64,000 bases of DNA from Mesorhizobium sp. 113-3-3 (lineage in GTDB: Bacteria > Pseudomonadota > Alphaproteobacteria > Rhizobiales > Rhizobiaceae). The notes under the pieces were generated by a model. The model was given only the letters and a program-made list of their open reading frames with translations. It had not been told where the DNA came from and made no database searches. The DNA lies in NCBI RefSeq assembly GCF_016756495.1, contig NZ_AP023243.1, positions 1 to 64,000 on the forward strand, in the 5' to 3' direction. A program made the position numbers and the translations under genes. This document shows, piece after piece, positions 30,549 to 39,079 of this stretch (position 1 is the stretch's first letter; each line of letters begins with the position of its first letter).

Positions 30549-31625
30549 TCAGGCCTGTTCGGTGCGCGCGGTGGCGCGCCGGCGGCGTTCGCCCTTCTGG
30601 CTCTGCACGATGCGCACGCGCTTGACGCGGCGCGGATCGGCATCGAGCACGTGGAACTCGAAGCCTGGAATGGCCTGCACCACCTCGCCCCGCGCCGGCA
30701 CGCGGCCGAGCGTGTTGAAGATCATGCCGCCGATCGTATCGACATATTCGCCATGTTCGCCGGCGGCGAAATCCTCGCCGATCATCTTGGCGACCTCGTC
30801 GATCTCGGCCTTGCCGTCGACGATGAAGACGCCGTCACCAGCCTGGGTGATCATCGGCTCGTCATCGTCATGCTCGTCCTCGATGTCGCCGACGACCATT
30901 TCGACGATGTCCTCGAGCGAGACAAGTCCGTCGGTGCCGCCATATTCATCGATGACCAGCGCCATCTGCGTGCGCGTCGTCTGCATGCGGCCCATCAGGT
31001 CGGAAGCAAGCATCGAGGGCGGCACGAACAGAACCTGGCGGATCAGATTGAGCTCGCCGATGGTGCGCGCTAGGTCGACCTGGGCAAGATCAAGCTGCGT
31101 CGCGACGGGCGTCTTCCTGGTCGTGCGGCCCTTCTTGACGCGCGCGAGCTTGGTGATGTGAGCGAGCACGTCGCGGATATGGACCATGCCGCGCGGATCA
31201 TCGAGCGTCTCGGAATAGACCGGCATGCGGGAATGGCCGGACTGTTCGAACGTGCCCAGGAGGTCGCCGAGCGTCGTGGTGATCTCGACCGCCTCGATGT
31301 CGGCGCGCGGCACCATGACGTCCTCGACGCGCACCTCGCGCAGCCGCAGGATGTTGTTGAGCATGGCGCGCTCGCCAGGCGAGAAGGATTCGGCATCGCT
31401 CGCCGTTTCGGCCAGCGCGCCGGCGATTTCCTCGCGCAGGCTGGTGCCGTTGCGTTGCCGAAACAGGCCCAAAACACGGTCGAACAGGGACGGTCCGGCA
31501 GGCGAAGGCTCGCTGGCAGCGCTGCCGGTTACGGTACTCGGACTTGATCCCTCTTCCGACGTGTCGGAAGCCTTGGGCGCACTGCCGGCGTCGGGGCGGG
31601 CGGCAGTCTCTGGTTTGTCGTTCAT
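30549..31625 (-). CDS. corC: CBS-domain hemolysin-like protein (CorC/HlyC family)
   Basis: CorC-type proteins are linked to Mg2+/Co2+ homeostasis and act with the ybeY-phoH-lnt group. The 358-residue protein has a disordered N-terminal part (1-45), a paired CBS region around residues 95-240 (VEDVMVPRADIEAVEI and FVPPSMLASDLMGRMQTTRT), the EYGGTDGLVSLEDIVEMVVG motif, and the C-terminal CorC_HlyC domain with DTIGGMIFNTLGRVPARGEV. It lacks the N-terminal membrane domain. ybeY lies 27 bp upstream. Confidence 0.93.
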   Translation of the reverse strand: MNDKPETAARPDAGSAPKASDTSEEGSSPSTVTGSAASEPSPAGPSLFDRVLGLFRQRNGTSLREEIAGALAETASDAESFSPGERAMLNNILRLREVRVEDVMVPRADIEAVEITTTLGDLLGTFEQSGHSRMPVYSETLDDPRGMVHIRDVLAHITKLARVKKGRTTRKTPVATQLDLAQVDLARTIGELNLIRQVLFVPPSMLASDLMGRMQTTRTQMALVIDEYGGTDGLVSLEDIVEMVVGDIEDEHDDDEPMITQAGDGVFIVDGKAEIDEVAKMIGEDFAAGEHGEYVDTIGGMIFNTLGRVPARGEVVQAIPGFEFHVLDADPRRVKRVRIVQSQKGERRRRATARTEQA

Positions 31626-31652
31626 CGTCGTCCGGTCAATTGTCAGATGTAG

Positions 31653-32153
31653 TTACGCGTAGGGATCGGGAATGGCAAGCCTTGCGAGCGCTGCGCGCTC
31701 GATGGCTTCCATCTCCTCGGCCTCGGCGTCGGTCTCGTGATCATGGCCCAGCAAATGCAGCAGGCCGTGGATGACGAGATGGGTGATATGGTTCTGCACG
31801 GGCTTGTCTTCCAGAGCCGCTTCGCGTGAAACCGTCTCAGCGGCGAGCACGATATCGCCCAGCATCGGCGGCAGTGGCCCACCTTCCACAAACGGAAAAG
31901 CCGGGAAAGACAAGACGTTGGTGGGTTTGTCCTTGCCGCGCCATTCGGCGTTGAGGATCCGGATATGGGCGTCGTCGGAAAAAACGACGCTGAGCTCGGA
32001 ATGGCCCGTCACGCCGGTCTCGGCGAAAGCAGCGCTAACCGCGCGATCGACCAGCCGCGTCAGGCTGGCCTCATCGGGCCAGTCACCCGCTTCGACCGAT
32101 ATATCGATGTCGACGGGGAGACCCCCGTCGCCGGATAAATTGTCCTCAGGCAT
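31653..32153 (-). CDS. ybeY: Endoribonuclease YbeY
   Basis: YbeY is a metal-dependent endoribonuclease needed for 16S rRNA 3'-end maturation and ribosome quality control; in rhizobia it also affects small-RNA regulation. The 166-residue protein carries the three-His metal site [20 protein letters not shown] near residue 130 and the strand [17 protein letters not shown]. Length is normal. It lies between phoH and corC, the standard order, with small gaps that point to one transcript. Confidence 0.96.
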   Translation of the reverse strand: MPEDNLSGDGGLPVDIDISVEAGDWPDEASLTRLVDRAVSAAFAETGVTGHSELSVVFSDDAHIRILNAEWRGKDKPTNVLSFPAFPFVEGGPLPPMLGDIVLAAETVSREAALEDKPVQNHITHLVIHGLLHLLGHDHETDAEAEEMEAIERAALARLAIPDPYA

Positions 32154-32171
32154 GAAGCCGCGTCGTCAAAA

Positions 32172-33248
32172 TCAATTCTCGGCGCCGAGGCCGCGCGCCA
32201 GCTTGGCGTCGCGGTCATAAGCCCTGACGATTTCCGCCACCAGCGGATGGCGAACGACGTCGACATCGTTGAAGCGTACGGTGACCGCGCCGGCCACACC
32301 GTCAAGGACACGCAGTGCTTCGACCAGGCCCGATTTGGTGCTCGGCGGAAGGTCGATCTGCGTCGGATCGCCGGTGACGATCATGCGCGAGTTCTCGCCG
32401 AGACGCGTCAGGAACATCTTCATCTGCATCGGCGTGGTGTTCTGCGCCTCGTCGAGGATGACAGCGGCATGCGCCAGCGTGCGGCCGCGCATGAAGGCGA
32501 GCGGCGCGATTTCAATGACTTCCGCGGCAATGGCGCGCTCGACCTTGTCGGCCGGCATCATGTCGTAGAGCGCGTCATAGAGCGGCCGCAGATAGGGATC
32601 GACCTTTTCCTTCATGTCGCCCGGCAGGAAGCCCAGCCGCTCACCGGCCTCGACGGCCGGTCGAGACAGGATGATGCGCTCGACCATGCCGCGCTCGAGC
32701 AGCATCGCAGCATGCGCCACCGCCAGATAGGTCTTGCCGGTGCCGGCCGGACCGATGCCGAACACCAGTTCAGACCGCTCCAGCGCCCGCATATAGGCGT
32801 CCTGGTTCAGCGAACGGGCATAAATGGTCTTCTTGCGGGTGGCGATCTGGGCGGCGGAGACCTTGCCCTTGCGCTCCAGCGTCGGCAGCGTCAGCTGATC
32901 GTCGGCTGCGACCGCCATGCGCACGGCGCCATCGACGTCGGACTGGCCGATATCGACGCCCTTCTGCAGAATCCCGTAGAGGTTGTCCAAGGCGCGGCGC
33001 GCCTGTTCGGCGGCTGAAGCCGACCCCTTGATGGTCAACTGGTTGCCGCGCGAGCGGATGTCGACGCCGAGCTTCTGCTCGAGCCGGGCGAGGTTCTCGT
33101 CGAACTGACCGTAAAGGGCGCTGGCAAGCTTGTTGTTGTCGAAAGTCAGAACGATGTGCGCCATGTCAGAAGCCCCAGATGCCGGTACCGGGGGCAGGTT
33201 CTTCAGCTCTGCTGCGCTCAACCGTCTCTCCTCATCTGCCGAGACCAT
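32172..33248 (-). CDS. phoH: PhoH-family P-loop ATPase
   Basis: PhoH-like proteins are RecA-fold NTPases linked with YbeY in RNA metabolism. The 358 residues contain an N-terminal KH-like segment (LEQKLGVDIRSRGNQLTIKG), Walker A in GIGPAGTGKTYLAVAHAAM near residue 165, and Walker B VILDEAQNTTPMQMKMFLTR. The ATG at 33248 overlaps the miaB stop (ATGA), which favours it. An internal ATG at 33164 would begin MAHIVLTFDNNK, also plausible because the conserved part begins there. Confidence 0.94.
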   Translation of the reverse strand: MVSADEERRLSAAELKNLPPVPASGASDMAHIVLTFDNNKLASALYGQFDENLARLEQKLGVDIRSRGNQLTIKGSASAAEQARRALDNLYGILQKGVDIGQSDVDGAVRMAVAADDQLTLPTLERKGKVSAAQIATRKKTIYARSLNQDAYMRALERSELVFGIGPAGTGKTYLAVAHAAMLLERGMVERIILSRPAVEAGERLGFLPGDMKEKVDPYLRPLYDALYDMMPADKVERAIAAEVIEIAPLAFMRGRTLAHAAVILDEAQNTTPMQMKMFLTRLGENSRMIVTGDPTQIDLPPSTKSGLVEALRVLDGVAGAVTVRFNDVDVVRHPLVAEIVRAYDRDAKLARGLGAEN

Positions 33249-34657
33249 CAGGCCAATTCGGCGAACAGGCTATTGTAGCCCGTCTTCGTGATTCGCACCT
33301 GGATAATGTCACCGATTTCGCCGGCCTTTTCATCAACAATAACCGGCTGCAGCCAAGGTGAGCGGCCGACCTTCTGGCCGGCCTGTCGGCCAGGCTTCTC
33401 GATCAGCGTGTCGATGGTGCTGCCGACCAGGCTCGAACCGAAATCCTGCTGCTGCTTCAAGAGCAGTGCCTGCAGGCGCTGCAAGCGCTCGTCCTTGACC
33501 GTTTCGGGCACATGATCGGCCATTTCGGCGCCCGGCGTGCCGGGGCGCGGCGAGTATTTGAACGAAAAGGCCGAGGCGTAGTTCACCTGGCGCACCAGTT
33601 CCATGGTCGCCTCGAAATCGGCCTCCGTCTCGCCGGGGAAGCCGACGATGAAGTCGCCGGACAGCGCGATATCGGGCCGGGCAGTGCGGATCCGGTCGAG
33701 CAGCGCCAGATAATCCCTGGCCGTATGCCTGCGGTTCATCGCCTTGAGAATGCGGTCGGACCCCGATTGCACCGGCAGATGCAGATAGGGCATCAGCGAC
33801 GGCAGGTCGCGGTGGGCTGCGATCAGTTCGTCGTCCATGTCGCGCGGATGGCTGGTGGTGTAGCGCAGGCGCGCCAGGCCGGGAATTTCGGCCAGCCGGA
33901 ACAGCAGGCGGCCAAGGCCCCATTCCTCGCCATTGTCGCCCTGGCCGTGCCAGGCATTGACGTTCTGGCCAAGCAGCGTCACCTCGCGCACGCCGGCATC
34001 GGCCAGACGCTCAGCCTCCGCGACGATCTGCGCCACCGGACGCGACACTTCCGAGCCCCTGGTATAGGGCACGACGCAGAAGGTGCAGAACTTGTCGCAG
34101 CCTTCCTGCACGGTGAGGAAGGCGGTGACGCCGCGCTTGATGACCTCGGCGCGCTTTGGCTGCGGCAGATGCTCGAACTTGTCCTCGATGGCGTAGTCGG
34201 TCTCGACGATCTTCTCGCCGCCGCGCACCCGCGCCAGCACGTCGGGCAGACGGTGATAGGTCTGCGGGCCGATGACCAGGTCGACGGCCGGCGAGCGCCT
34301 GATGATCTCGGCGCCTTCGGCCTGCGCCACGCAGCCGGCGACGCCGATCAGCATTTCGCGGCCGGCACTCGCGCGTTCCGCCTTCATGTCGCGGATGCGG
34401 CCGAGCTCGGAATAGACCTTTTCGGCCGCCTTCTCCCTGATATGGCAGGTGTTGAGCAGGACCAGGTCGGCCTCGTCGATGGCATCGGTCGCGGTGTAGC
34501 CGTCGGCGGCCAGCGCATCGCCCATGCGCTGTGAATCATAGACGTTCATCTGGCAGCCATAGGTCTTGATGAAGACCTTCTTCGCTGCCGTGGCGCGCGC
34601 CGCCGGCTCTCCGGCCGGGGCGCCAATGTTGTCGTTTTCGATCGTGTTCAAGTCCAT
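33248..34657 (-). CDS. miaB: tRNA-2-methylthio-N6-dimethylallyladenosine synthase
   Basis: MiaB is a radical-SAM methylthiotransferase that completes ms2i6A37 in tRNAs. The N-terminal domain begins at [18 protein letters not shown] with cluster cysteines, the radical-SAM triad is in [18 protein letters not shown] near residue 158, and a TRAM domain closes the protein. The ATG at 34657 gives a 469-residue product of normal size. It overlaps phoH by four bases and is followed by ybeY and corC; upstream is the acyltransferase gene. Confidence 0.96.
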   Translation of the reverse strand: MDLNTIENDNIGAPAGEPAARATAAKKVFIKTYGCQMNVYDSQRMGDALAADGYTATDAIDEADLVLLNTCHIREKAAEKVYSELGRIRDMKAERASAGREMLIGVAGCVAQAEGAEIIRRSPAVDLVIGPQTYHRLPDVLARVRGGEKIVETDYAIEDKFEHLPQPKRAEVIKRGVTAFLTVQEGCDKFCTFCVVPYTRGSEVSRPVAQIVAEAERLADAGVREVTLLGQNVNAWHGQGDNGEEWGLGRLLFRLAEIPGLARLRYTTSHPRDMDDELIAAHRDLPSLMPYLHLPVQSGSDRILKAMNRRHTARDYLALLDRIRTARPDIALSGDFIVGFPGETEADFEATMELVRQVNYASAFSFKYSPRPGTPGAEMADHVPETVKDERLQRLQALLLKQQQDFGSSLVGSTIDTLIEKPGRQAGQKVGRSPWLQPVIVDEKAGEIGDIIQVRITKTGYNSLFAELA

Positions 34658-34732
34658 CCGGCGGCTTCTAGCGCCTTTCCGTGACAAAAAACAGACGATT
34701 CTCGGCACACAACCGCAGGCGTTGGGCTTGGG

Positions 34733-35533
34733 CTAGCGGCTCGGGCGCGGATCGGCGAGTGCCGCCTGCATCATCTCGCGCACCTGGCCTTCCATCAGCC
34801 TGGCCGTTTCCTTGCGGTTCGTGCCCTTGGCAAAGGCGATCGGCTCGCCGAAATGCACCTCGACGTCGAGCGCGCCTTCCGCCATCAGCACCTTGAGATG
34901 CGGCATCAGATCCTCGTCGCCGATCCAGGCCGATATCGGCCGGTGGCGGCGGCCGAGCGGCACGCCATGCAGGCGCGTATAGGCAATCGCCACCGGCTGG
35001 ATGAACACCTGCTCGGCCGCGCCCTCCGAAATCGCCATCGAGGCGGCGCCGAACAGCGTACTCTTGAAGGGCAGGACGGCATTGCCGTCACCGGTCGACC
35101 CCTCGGCGAACAGCACCATGGCATCGCCCTTGGCCATGCGGCTGGCGATCTCGCTTGCCTGGTCGCCGGACGAACGCTTGCGTTCGCGCTCGATGAAGAC
35201 GGTGCGCTGCAGCTTCGACAGCATGCCGATCAGCGGCCAGCCTTCCATATCAGCCCTGGCGATGAATTTCACATCGGCAAAGGAGCCCAGCACCATGATG
35301 TCGGTCCAGGAGATGTGGTTTGCGGCAACCAGCAGAGGCCTTTTGTCGGACAGCGCCCCATTGACGTGGACGCGCATGCCGAGCGCCCTGAGGATCAGCC
35401 TGTGCCAGACCTTGAGAATGACGGTTTCCGGCCACCAGCCAGTCTTCATCGACAGGATCTGCAACGGCACAAGAACCAGCGAACCGGCGACGACAAGGCC
35501 CAGGGCCAGGAAAATCCTGATTTTTCCGATCAT
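34733..35533 (-). CDS. PlsC-type lysophospholipid acyltransferase, possibly OlsA
   Basis: The 266-residue protein has an N-terminal membrane segment and the acyltransferase motifs: NHISWTD (HX4D) near residue 72, FIERERKRSSGD, LFAEGSTGDGNAVLPFKS near residue 140 and FIQPVAIAY. It acylates lyso-lipids such as lysophosphatidic acid or lyso-ornithine lipid. As I recall, the ornithine-lipid enzyme OlsA of Sinorhizobium lies in a similar neighbourhood, so OlsA is a real alternative to a second PlsC. The family is sure; substrate choice is not. Confidence 0.85.
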   Translation of the reverse strand: MIGKIRIFLALGLVVAGSLVLVPLQILSMKTGWWPETVILKVWHRLILRALGMRVHVNGALSDKRPLLVAANHISWTDIMVLGSFADVKFIARADMEGWPLIGMLSKLQRTVFIERERKRSSGDQASEIASRMAKGDAMVLFAEGSTGDGNAVLPFKSTLFGAASMAISEGAAEQVFIQPVAIAYTRLHGVPLGRRHRPISAWIGDEDLMPHLKVLMAEGALDVEVHFGEPIAFAKGTNRKETARLMEGQVREMMQAALADPRPSR

Positions 35534-35560
35534 TTCGTCCTGGTCCTACCCGATCTCTCG

Positions 35561-36055
35561 CTAGCGAAGATCGCGGCGCATGACAAGCGCGCCGGTCGGC
35601 CCACGATCGGGCGACCTGTAGTAATCCGGCCGCTTGCCGACTTCGCGGAAGCCCAGCCGGCGGTAGAGGGCGATCGCGGCGACATTGGTCTCGTCGACCT
35701 CGAGGAACAGCGCTTCGGCGCGCTGCACATGCAGTTCGCGCAGCACCGCATCCATCAACTGCCAGCCCAGTCCCTGGCGCCGGTGCGATCGCGCCACCGC
35801 GACTGTCAGGATCTCGCCCTCGCCGGCGGCCAGACGGGCCAGAACGAAGCCGACGGGCGGCTTGGCGCCCTGCCCGGTCTCGCGCGCGGCGTAGCCGAAG
35901 ACGGTGTCCTGCTCGAGCAGGGCTGCGAATTCGCCATCAGTCCACGGACGGACGAAATCCTCGCGATGCAGCACCGAGACCGCGGGGCTGTCGGTGATCC
36001 TGAGCGGCTCGAGAGCATAGTCCCGACGACGCGGCTGGAGAAAAGGTATGCGCAT
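35561..36055 (-). CDS. rimI: Ribosomal protein S18 alanine N-acetyltransferase RimI-like
   Basis: The 164-residue GNAT protein has the acetyl-CoA loop VAVARSHRRQGLGWQLMDAV near residue 92 and ALFLEVDETNVAAIALYRRLGFREVGKRPDYY, the characteristic RimI pattern. RimI acetylates the N-terminal Ala of ribosomal protein S18. Its ATG overlaps the tsaB stop codon (TAATG). tsaB-rimI pairing is common and supports the name. Confidence 0.9.
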   Translation of the reverse strand: MRIPFLQPRRRDYALEPLRITDSPAVSVLHREDFVRPWTDGEFAALLEQDTVFGYAARETGQGAKPPVGFVLARLAAGEGEILTVAVARSHRRQGLGWQLMDAVLRELHVQRAEALFLEVDETNVAAIALYRRLGFREVGKRPDYYRSPDRGPTGALVMRRDLR

Positions 36056-36732
36056 TAATTCGGTTGCCTCGAAAGAATAAATCCGGCCTGCGGCTTTGCA
36101 TCCGCGCCGCGCAGGTAAAGTGGTTTCGGCCTTTCGCCCTCGCCTTTGGCGGCAGCCAGACGGGCGTAGGTGAGAATATCAGCGGTCGGCGCCTGAGGCC
36201 CGATATCGGAAAGTCGGCCCACCAACGCGGCGATCTGTGCCGCCGCAGTGCCGGCAAGCACCGCAGAGGCTTCGCTCGCCAAGGCACTGGCTTCCGGCAG
36301 TGTCGCCACCGCCGGACCGTAAGTCAAAACTAACGCTTTATCGTAGAGCGCTGCATGGATTTCGTCGCGGCCGGCATCGAGCGCCGCCAGCACGGCACGG
36401 CCGGGAAATGCCACCGCGGCCTCGGCGGCCAGCGCTTCGAGCGTCGTCACGCCGATCGCCGGAATTTTCAACGCCAGCGCCAGGCCGCGTGCGGTCGAGA
36501 CACCGACGCGCAGACCGGTGAAGGAACCGGGGCCGACGGAAACGGCAATGGCGCCAAGACCCGGATAGTCAGTTTCGCCCGCCTTCAGCGCCTCGGCGAT
36601 GACGGCCATCAGGTGCTCGGCATGGCCCTTGCCGAGATCGAGCACCGCGCGGCCAAGCTCCCGCCCGGCCGCCACGTCGTAGACGCAGGCGGCGCAGAGG
36701 CTGGCGGCACAGTCGATGGCAAGCACTTTCAT
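36055..36732 (-). CDS. tsaB: tRNA threonylcarbamoyladenosine biosynthesis protein TsaB
   Basis: TsaB is the ASKHA-fold partner of TsaD in forming t6A37 in tRNA. The 225-residue protein shows KVLAIDCAASLCAACVYD at the start and the signature VSVGPGSFTGLRVGVSTARG near residue 72, with no full ATPase site, as expected for TsaB. The ATG at 36732 is chosen because the conserved strand starts there. It overlaps rimI by one base. A 98-bp gap separates it from the DUF1513 gene of the iron cluster. Confidence 0.95.
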   Translation of the reverse strand: MKVLAIDCAASLCAACVYDVAAGRELGRAVLDLGKGHAEHLMAVIAEALKAGETDYPGLGAIAVSVGPGSFTGLRVGVSTARGLALALKIPAIGVTTLEALAAEAAVAFPGRAVLAALDAGRDEIHAALYDKALVLTYGPAVATLPEASALASEASAVLAGTAAAQIAALVGRLSDIGPQAPTADILTYARLAAAKGEGERPKPLYLRGADAKPQAGFILSRQPN

Positions 36733-36830
36733 GAAGCAACCGGTTCCGAGAAACACCTCCCTGTGCCCGCCAAGGCGCGCCACCGCAAGCATAATTTGTT
36801 AAGCGGCTTCGGTTCCGCCAGCGCGCGCTG

Positions 36831-37934
36831 TCAGACCTGTTCGATGCGCAGCATGTGGTTGTCCCAGACATAGTCCGGTTCCACCCGTGTCGCGCCGCTG
36901 CCCTCGATGATCTCACCGGCGCCGGTGGTGGCCATGAAGCCCGATCCATCCGGCGCCAGGCCGCAGACCTCGACCAGCGCGCTGGTCGAGACGACCCGGC
37001 CGCTGGCGGCGTCGATCACGACAAGCGAATTGCCTTCCGGCGACGAGACGGCGACGGTGCCGGCTGTCGCATTGGCGGCGACCGAGCCGATATAGTTGCG
37101 GAAGCCGGACAATACGTCCTGCGGCATGTCGAGAAGCTGCAACTCCTTGCCGCGCGCGGCGCGGCCGACCAGCAGCGGACGATCGGTGCCCGGCCCCCGA
37201 TACTGGCAGCCGAACCAGACTGTGCCGGATGGGTCGGTGTCCATATGGCGGATCGACAGCTGGTGCAGGGAAGCCGGCAATTCATGCTTTTCGATGAGGT
37301 CGCCGGTGACGCGGTCTATGAGCACATAGGACGGCTTCATGGTGGCGATGTTGAGCTCGGCGCGGCCATAGTCGGGATGGGTCTCGATGCCGCCATTGGC
37401 GACCGCGATCGTCCGGCCGTCGCCCATGAGCAGAAGCTCGTGCGGCCCCATGCCATAGGTCGGGAATTCGCCGATGCGGCTGAATTTCGCCCGCGCATCG
37501 TAGACGCCGACGACGCCGGCCGCGTTGTCGAAATCATTCTCCGTGGCATAGAGCAGCGCGCCGTCGGGCGAGAACATGCCGTGACCGAAGAAATGTCGGC
37601 CGGTGATGCTGGCGATGGTCTGCGGGGCATCGCGCCCGGTGTGGTCGAACACCACGGCGAAGGTACCGGGCTGGCGGGCGAAGACCACCGAGCGTTTCGA
37701 TATGGGATCGAAGGTGACGTCATGGCCGCGATCGGGCAGGTCGATCGCATGCAGCACCTTGCCGGCCTCCGACAGGACGGCAGCGCCAAAACCGCCGTCA
37801 CGCTTGACGAAAGCGGTGGCGAAGACGGCGTCGGCAGCAAGCGTCTTCGCCCAGGCAGACGGCGTCATTGCGGCGACGAAGCCGATGCCCGCGGCTCTCA
37901 GGAAATCCCGGCGATCGATCAGCGGCGTACGCAT
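36831..37934 (-). CDS. DUF1513 protein with Tat-like signal (iron cluster)
   Basis: The 367-residue protein begins with a twin-arginine-like signal DRRDFLRAAGIGFVAAMTPS, so it is probably exported folded. The rest is a beta-propeller-like repeat protein (VVFARQPGTFAVVFDHTG, ENDFDNAAGVVGVYDAR, VSSPEGNSLVVIDA) of family DUF1513. DUF1513 genes sit with imelysins and DUF1111 oxidases in many proteobacteria. The ATG at 37934 lies just after the palindromic repeat; the longer frame reads through that repeat. Function is unknown; a role in periplasmic iron handling is inferred from context. Confidence 0.85.
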   Translation of the reverse strand: MRTPLIDRRDFLRAAGIGFVAAMTPSAWAKTLAADAVFATAFVKRDGGFGAAVLSEAGKVLHAIDLPDRGHDVTFDPISKRSVVFARQPGTFAVVFDHTGRDAPQTIASITGRHFFGHGMFSPDGALLYATENDFDNAAGVVGVYDARAKFSRIGEFPTYGMGPHELLLMGDGRTIAVANGGIETHPDYGRAELNIATMKPSYVLIDRVTGDLIEKHELPASLHQLSIRHMDTDPSGTVWFGCQYRGPGTDRPLLVGRAARGKELQLLDMPQDVLSGFRNYIGSVAANATAGTVAVSSPEGNSLVVIDAASGRVVSTSALVEVCGLAPDGSGFMATTGAGEIIEGSGATRVEPDYVWDNHMLRIEQV

Positions 37935-37952
37935 GCTCTCTCTACTCTTCTT

Positions 37953-38001
37953 GAGCATGATCGTTTCCGAAAACCGGCTTCCACTTTTCGGGATCATGCT
38001 C
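37953..38001. repeat. 49-bp palindromic repeat with GAGCATGATC ends
   Basis: GAGCATGATC and GATCATGCTC bracket a core GTTTCCGAAAACCGGCTTCC and ACTTTTCGG, giving a palindromic unit of a type that is abundant in rhizobial genomes as I recall. Its right end contains two bases of the imelysin stop codon. It separates the imelysin and DUF1513 genes and may shape mRNA decay between them. Confidence 0.7.
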
Positions 38002-39079
38002 AGTCCCCATCCAGCGACGAAAAGCCGGCGGTCAGCCCGAATTCGGCGGTCAGCCTGGTGCCGATGAGGGTCGACAGGCTGGAGCTGATCAGCGCGAAAT
38101 GCTCGAGCTTCTCGCGCTGCGACGGGTCGGCGAGCGTCTTGTCGATGGGACCCTGGATCGATTTCGCGGTGGCGACGCCGTTGACCAGCTGGATGTGGAT
38201 GGATTCCGCCATCCAGCGCGCACCGGGCGGCAGCGCATCGCCAAGCTTCGAGGCCTGGAACAGCGCATCGATGCCGGCGAGATTTCCGGCCAGCGCATTG
38301 GCGGTGTTTTGCGACCGCCAGTAGATCGCCTGTTTCGGCTTGTCCGCCTCGGCCTTGCCGCCAAGGAAACCTTTCAGGCGGACATCCCTCACCATCTCCA
38401 GCTCGTTGATGAAGACACCGACCAGCTCGGTCACCGCTTCGTTGCCGTCGCGGTAGAGCGGGTTCTGCGGCCCCGGATTGGCCCAGAGCACGGCAAAGCC
38501 GTCCGGCTTGTTCCAGGCGGCGCTGACCTCACCAGCCATGGTTTCGATGTTGCCGGCAACCGCCGCGCCATAGGCGCAGCGATAGGGATCGTCCTTGCCC
38601 GACAGCGCGTCGGCGCCGTCGCCGAAAAGCACGAATTCCAGCGCGCCGAGCCCCTGCATGGCGACGCTCTTGCCGGCGAGCTGTGCAGGATCGGTGGCGG
38701 TCGGGTCCTTGTCCGACAGCGCCGCCTGCACCTGTTTGAGGCCGATGCTCTTGCGATCCGGCCAATAGAGGATGCGCTCCAGCCGATTGTTCTCCTTGAT
38801 CGGCCCGAAACCGATGATTTCGGCCGACGACCAGGAATAGACCGTGGCCGAAAACTCGGCCCGCGCCGCGTCGAGTTCCCCTGGCGAGGGCGCCTCGCAA
38901 AGCGTGTGCATCGCCTTCGTCAGGGTTTCGGCATGCCGGTCCAGGTCGGCATAGGCCGGGCGGACAAAACCGTCGATCGCCCGCTGGATGATGTCGGAAG
39001 CTTTCACCGCCGCCGAGGCCGGGAAAACGCCGAGCAGAGCCAGCGGCAGAACGAGAACCAGTGCAGGGCGCTTCAGCAT
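38000..39079 (-). CDS. Second imelysin-family protein with degenerate GxHxxE motif
   Basis: The 359-residue protein has a signal peptide (LVLVLPLALLGVFPASAA) and the helical imelysin (peptidase M75) fold. Where the first imelysin has GYHAIE, this one has LGALEFVLFGDG within MQGLGALEF, so the His of GxHxxE is Gly. It also keeps the C-terminal helix bundle up to TRLTAEFGLTAGFSSLDGD. Its ATG overlaps the stop of the di-heme oxidase (ATGA). It is probably periplasmic and works with the oxidase; its ligand is unknown. Confidence 0.88.
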   Translation of the reverse strand: MLKRPALVLVLPLALLGVFPASAAVKASDIIQRAIDGFVRPAYADLDRHAETLTKAMHTLCEAPSPGELDAARAEFSATVYSWSSAEIIGFGPIKENNRLERILYWPDRKSIGLKQVQAALSDKDPTATDPAQLAGKSVAMQGLGALEFVLFGDGADALSGKDDPYRCAYGAAVAGNIETMAGEVSAAWNKPDGFAVLWANPGPQNPLYRDGNEAVTELVGVFINELEMVRDVRLKGFLGGKAEADKPKQAIYWRSQNTANALAGNLAGIDALFQASKLGDALPPGARWMAESIHIQLVNGVATAKSIQGPIDKTLADPSQREKLEHFALISSSLSTLIGTRLTAEFGLTAGFSSLDGD

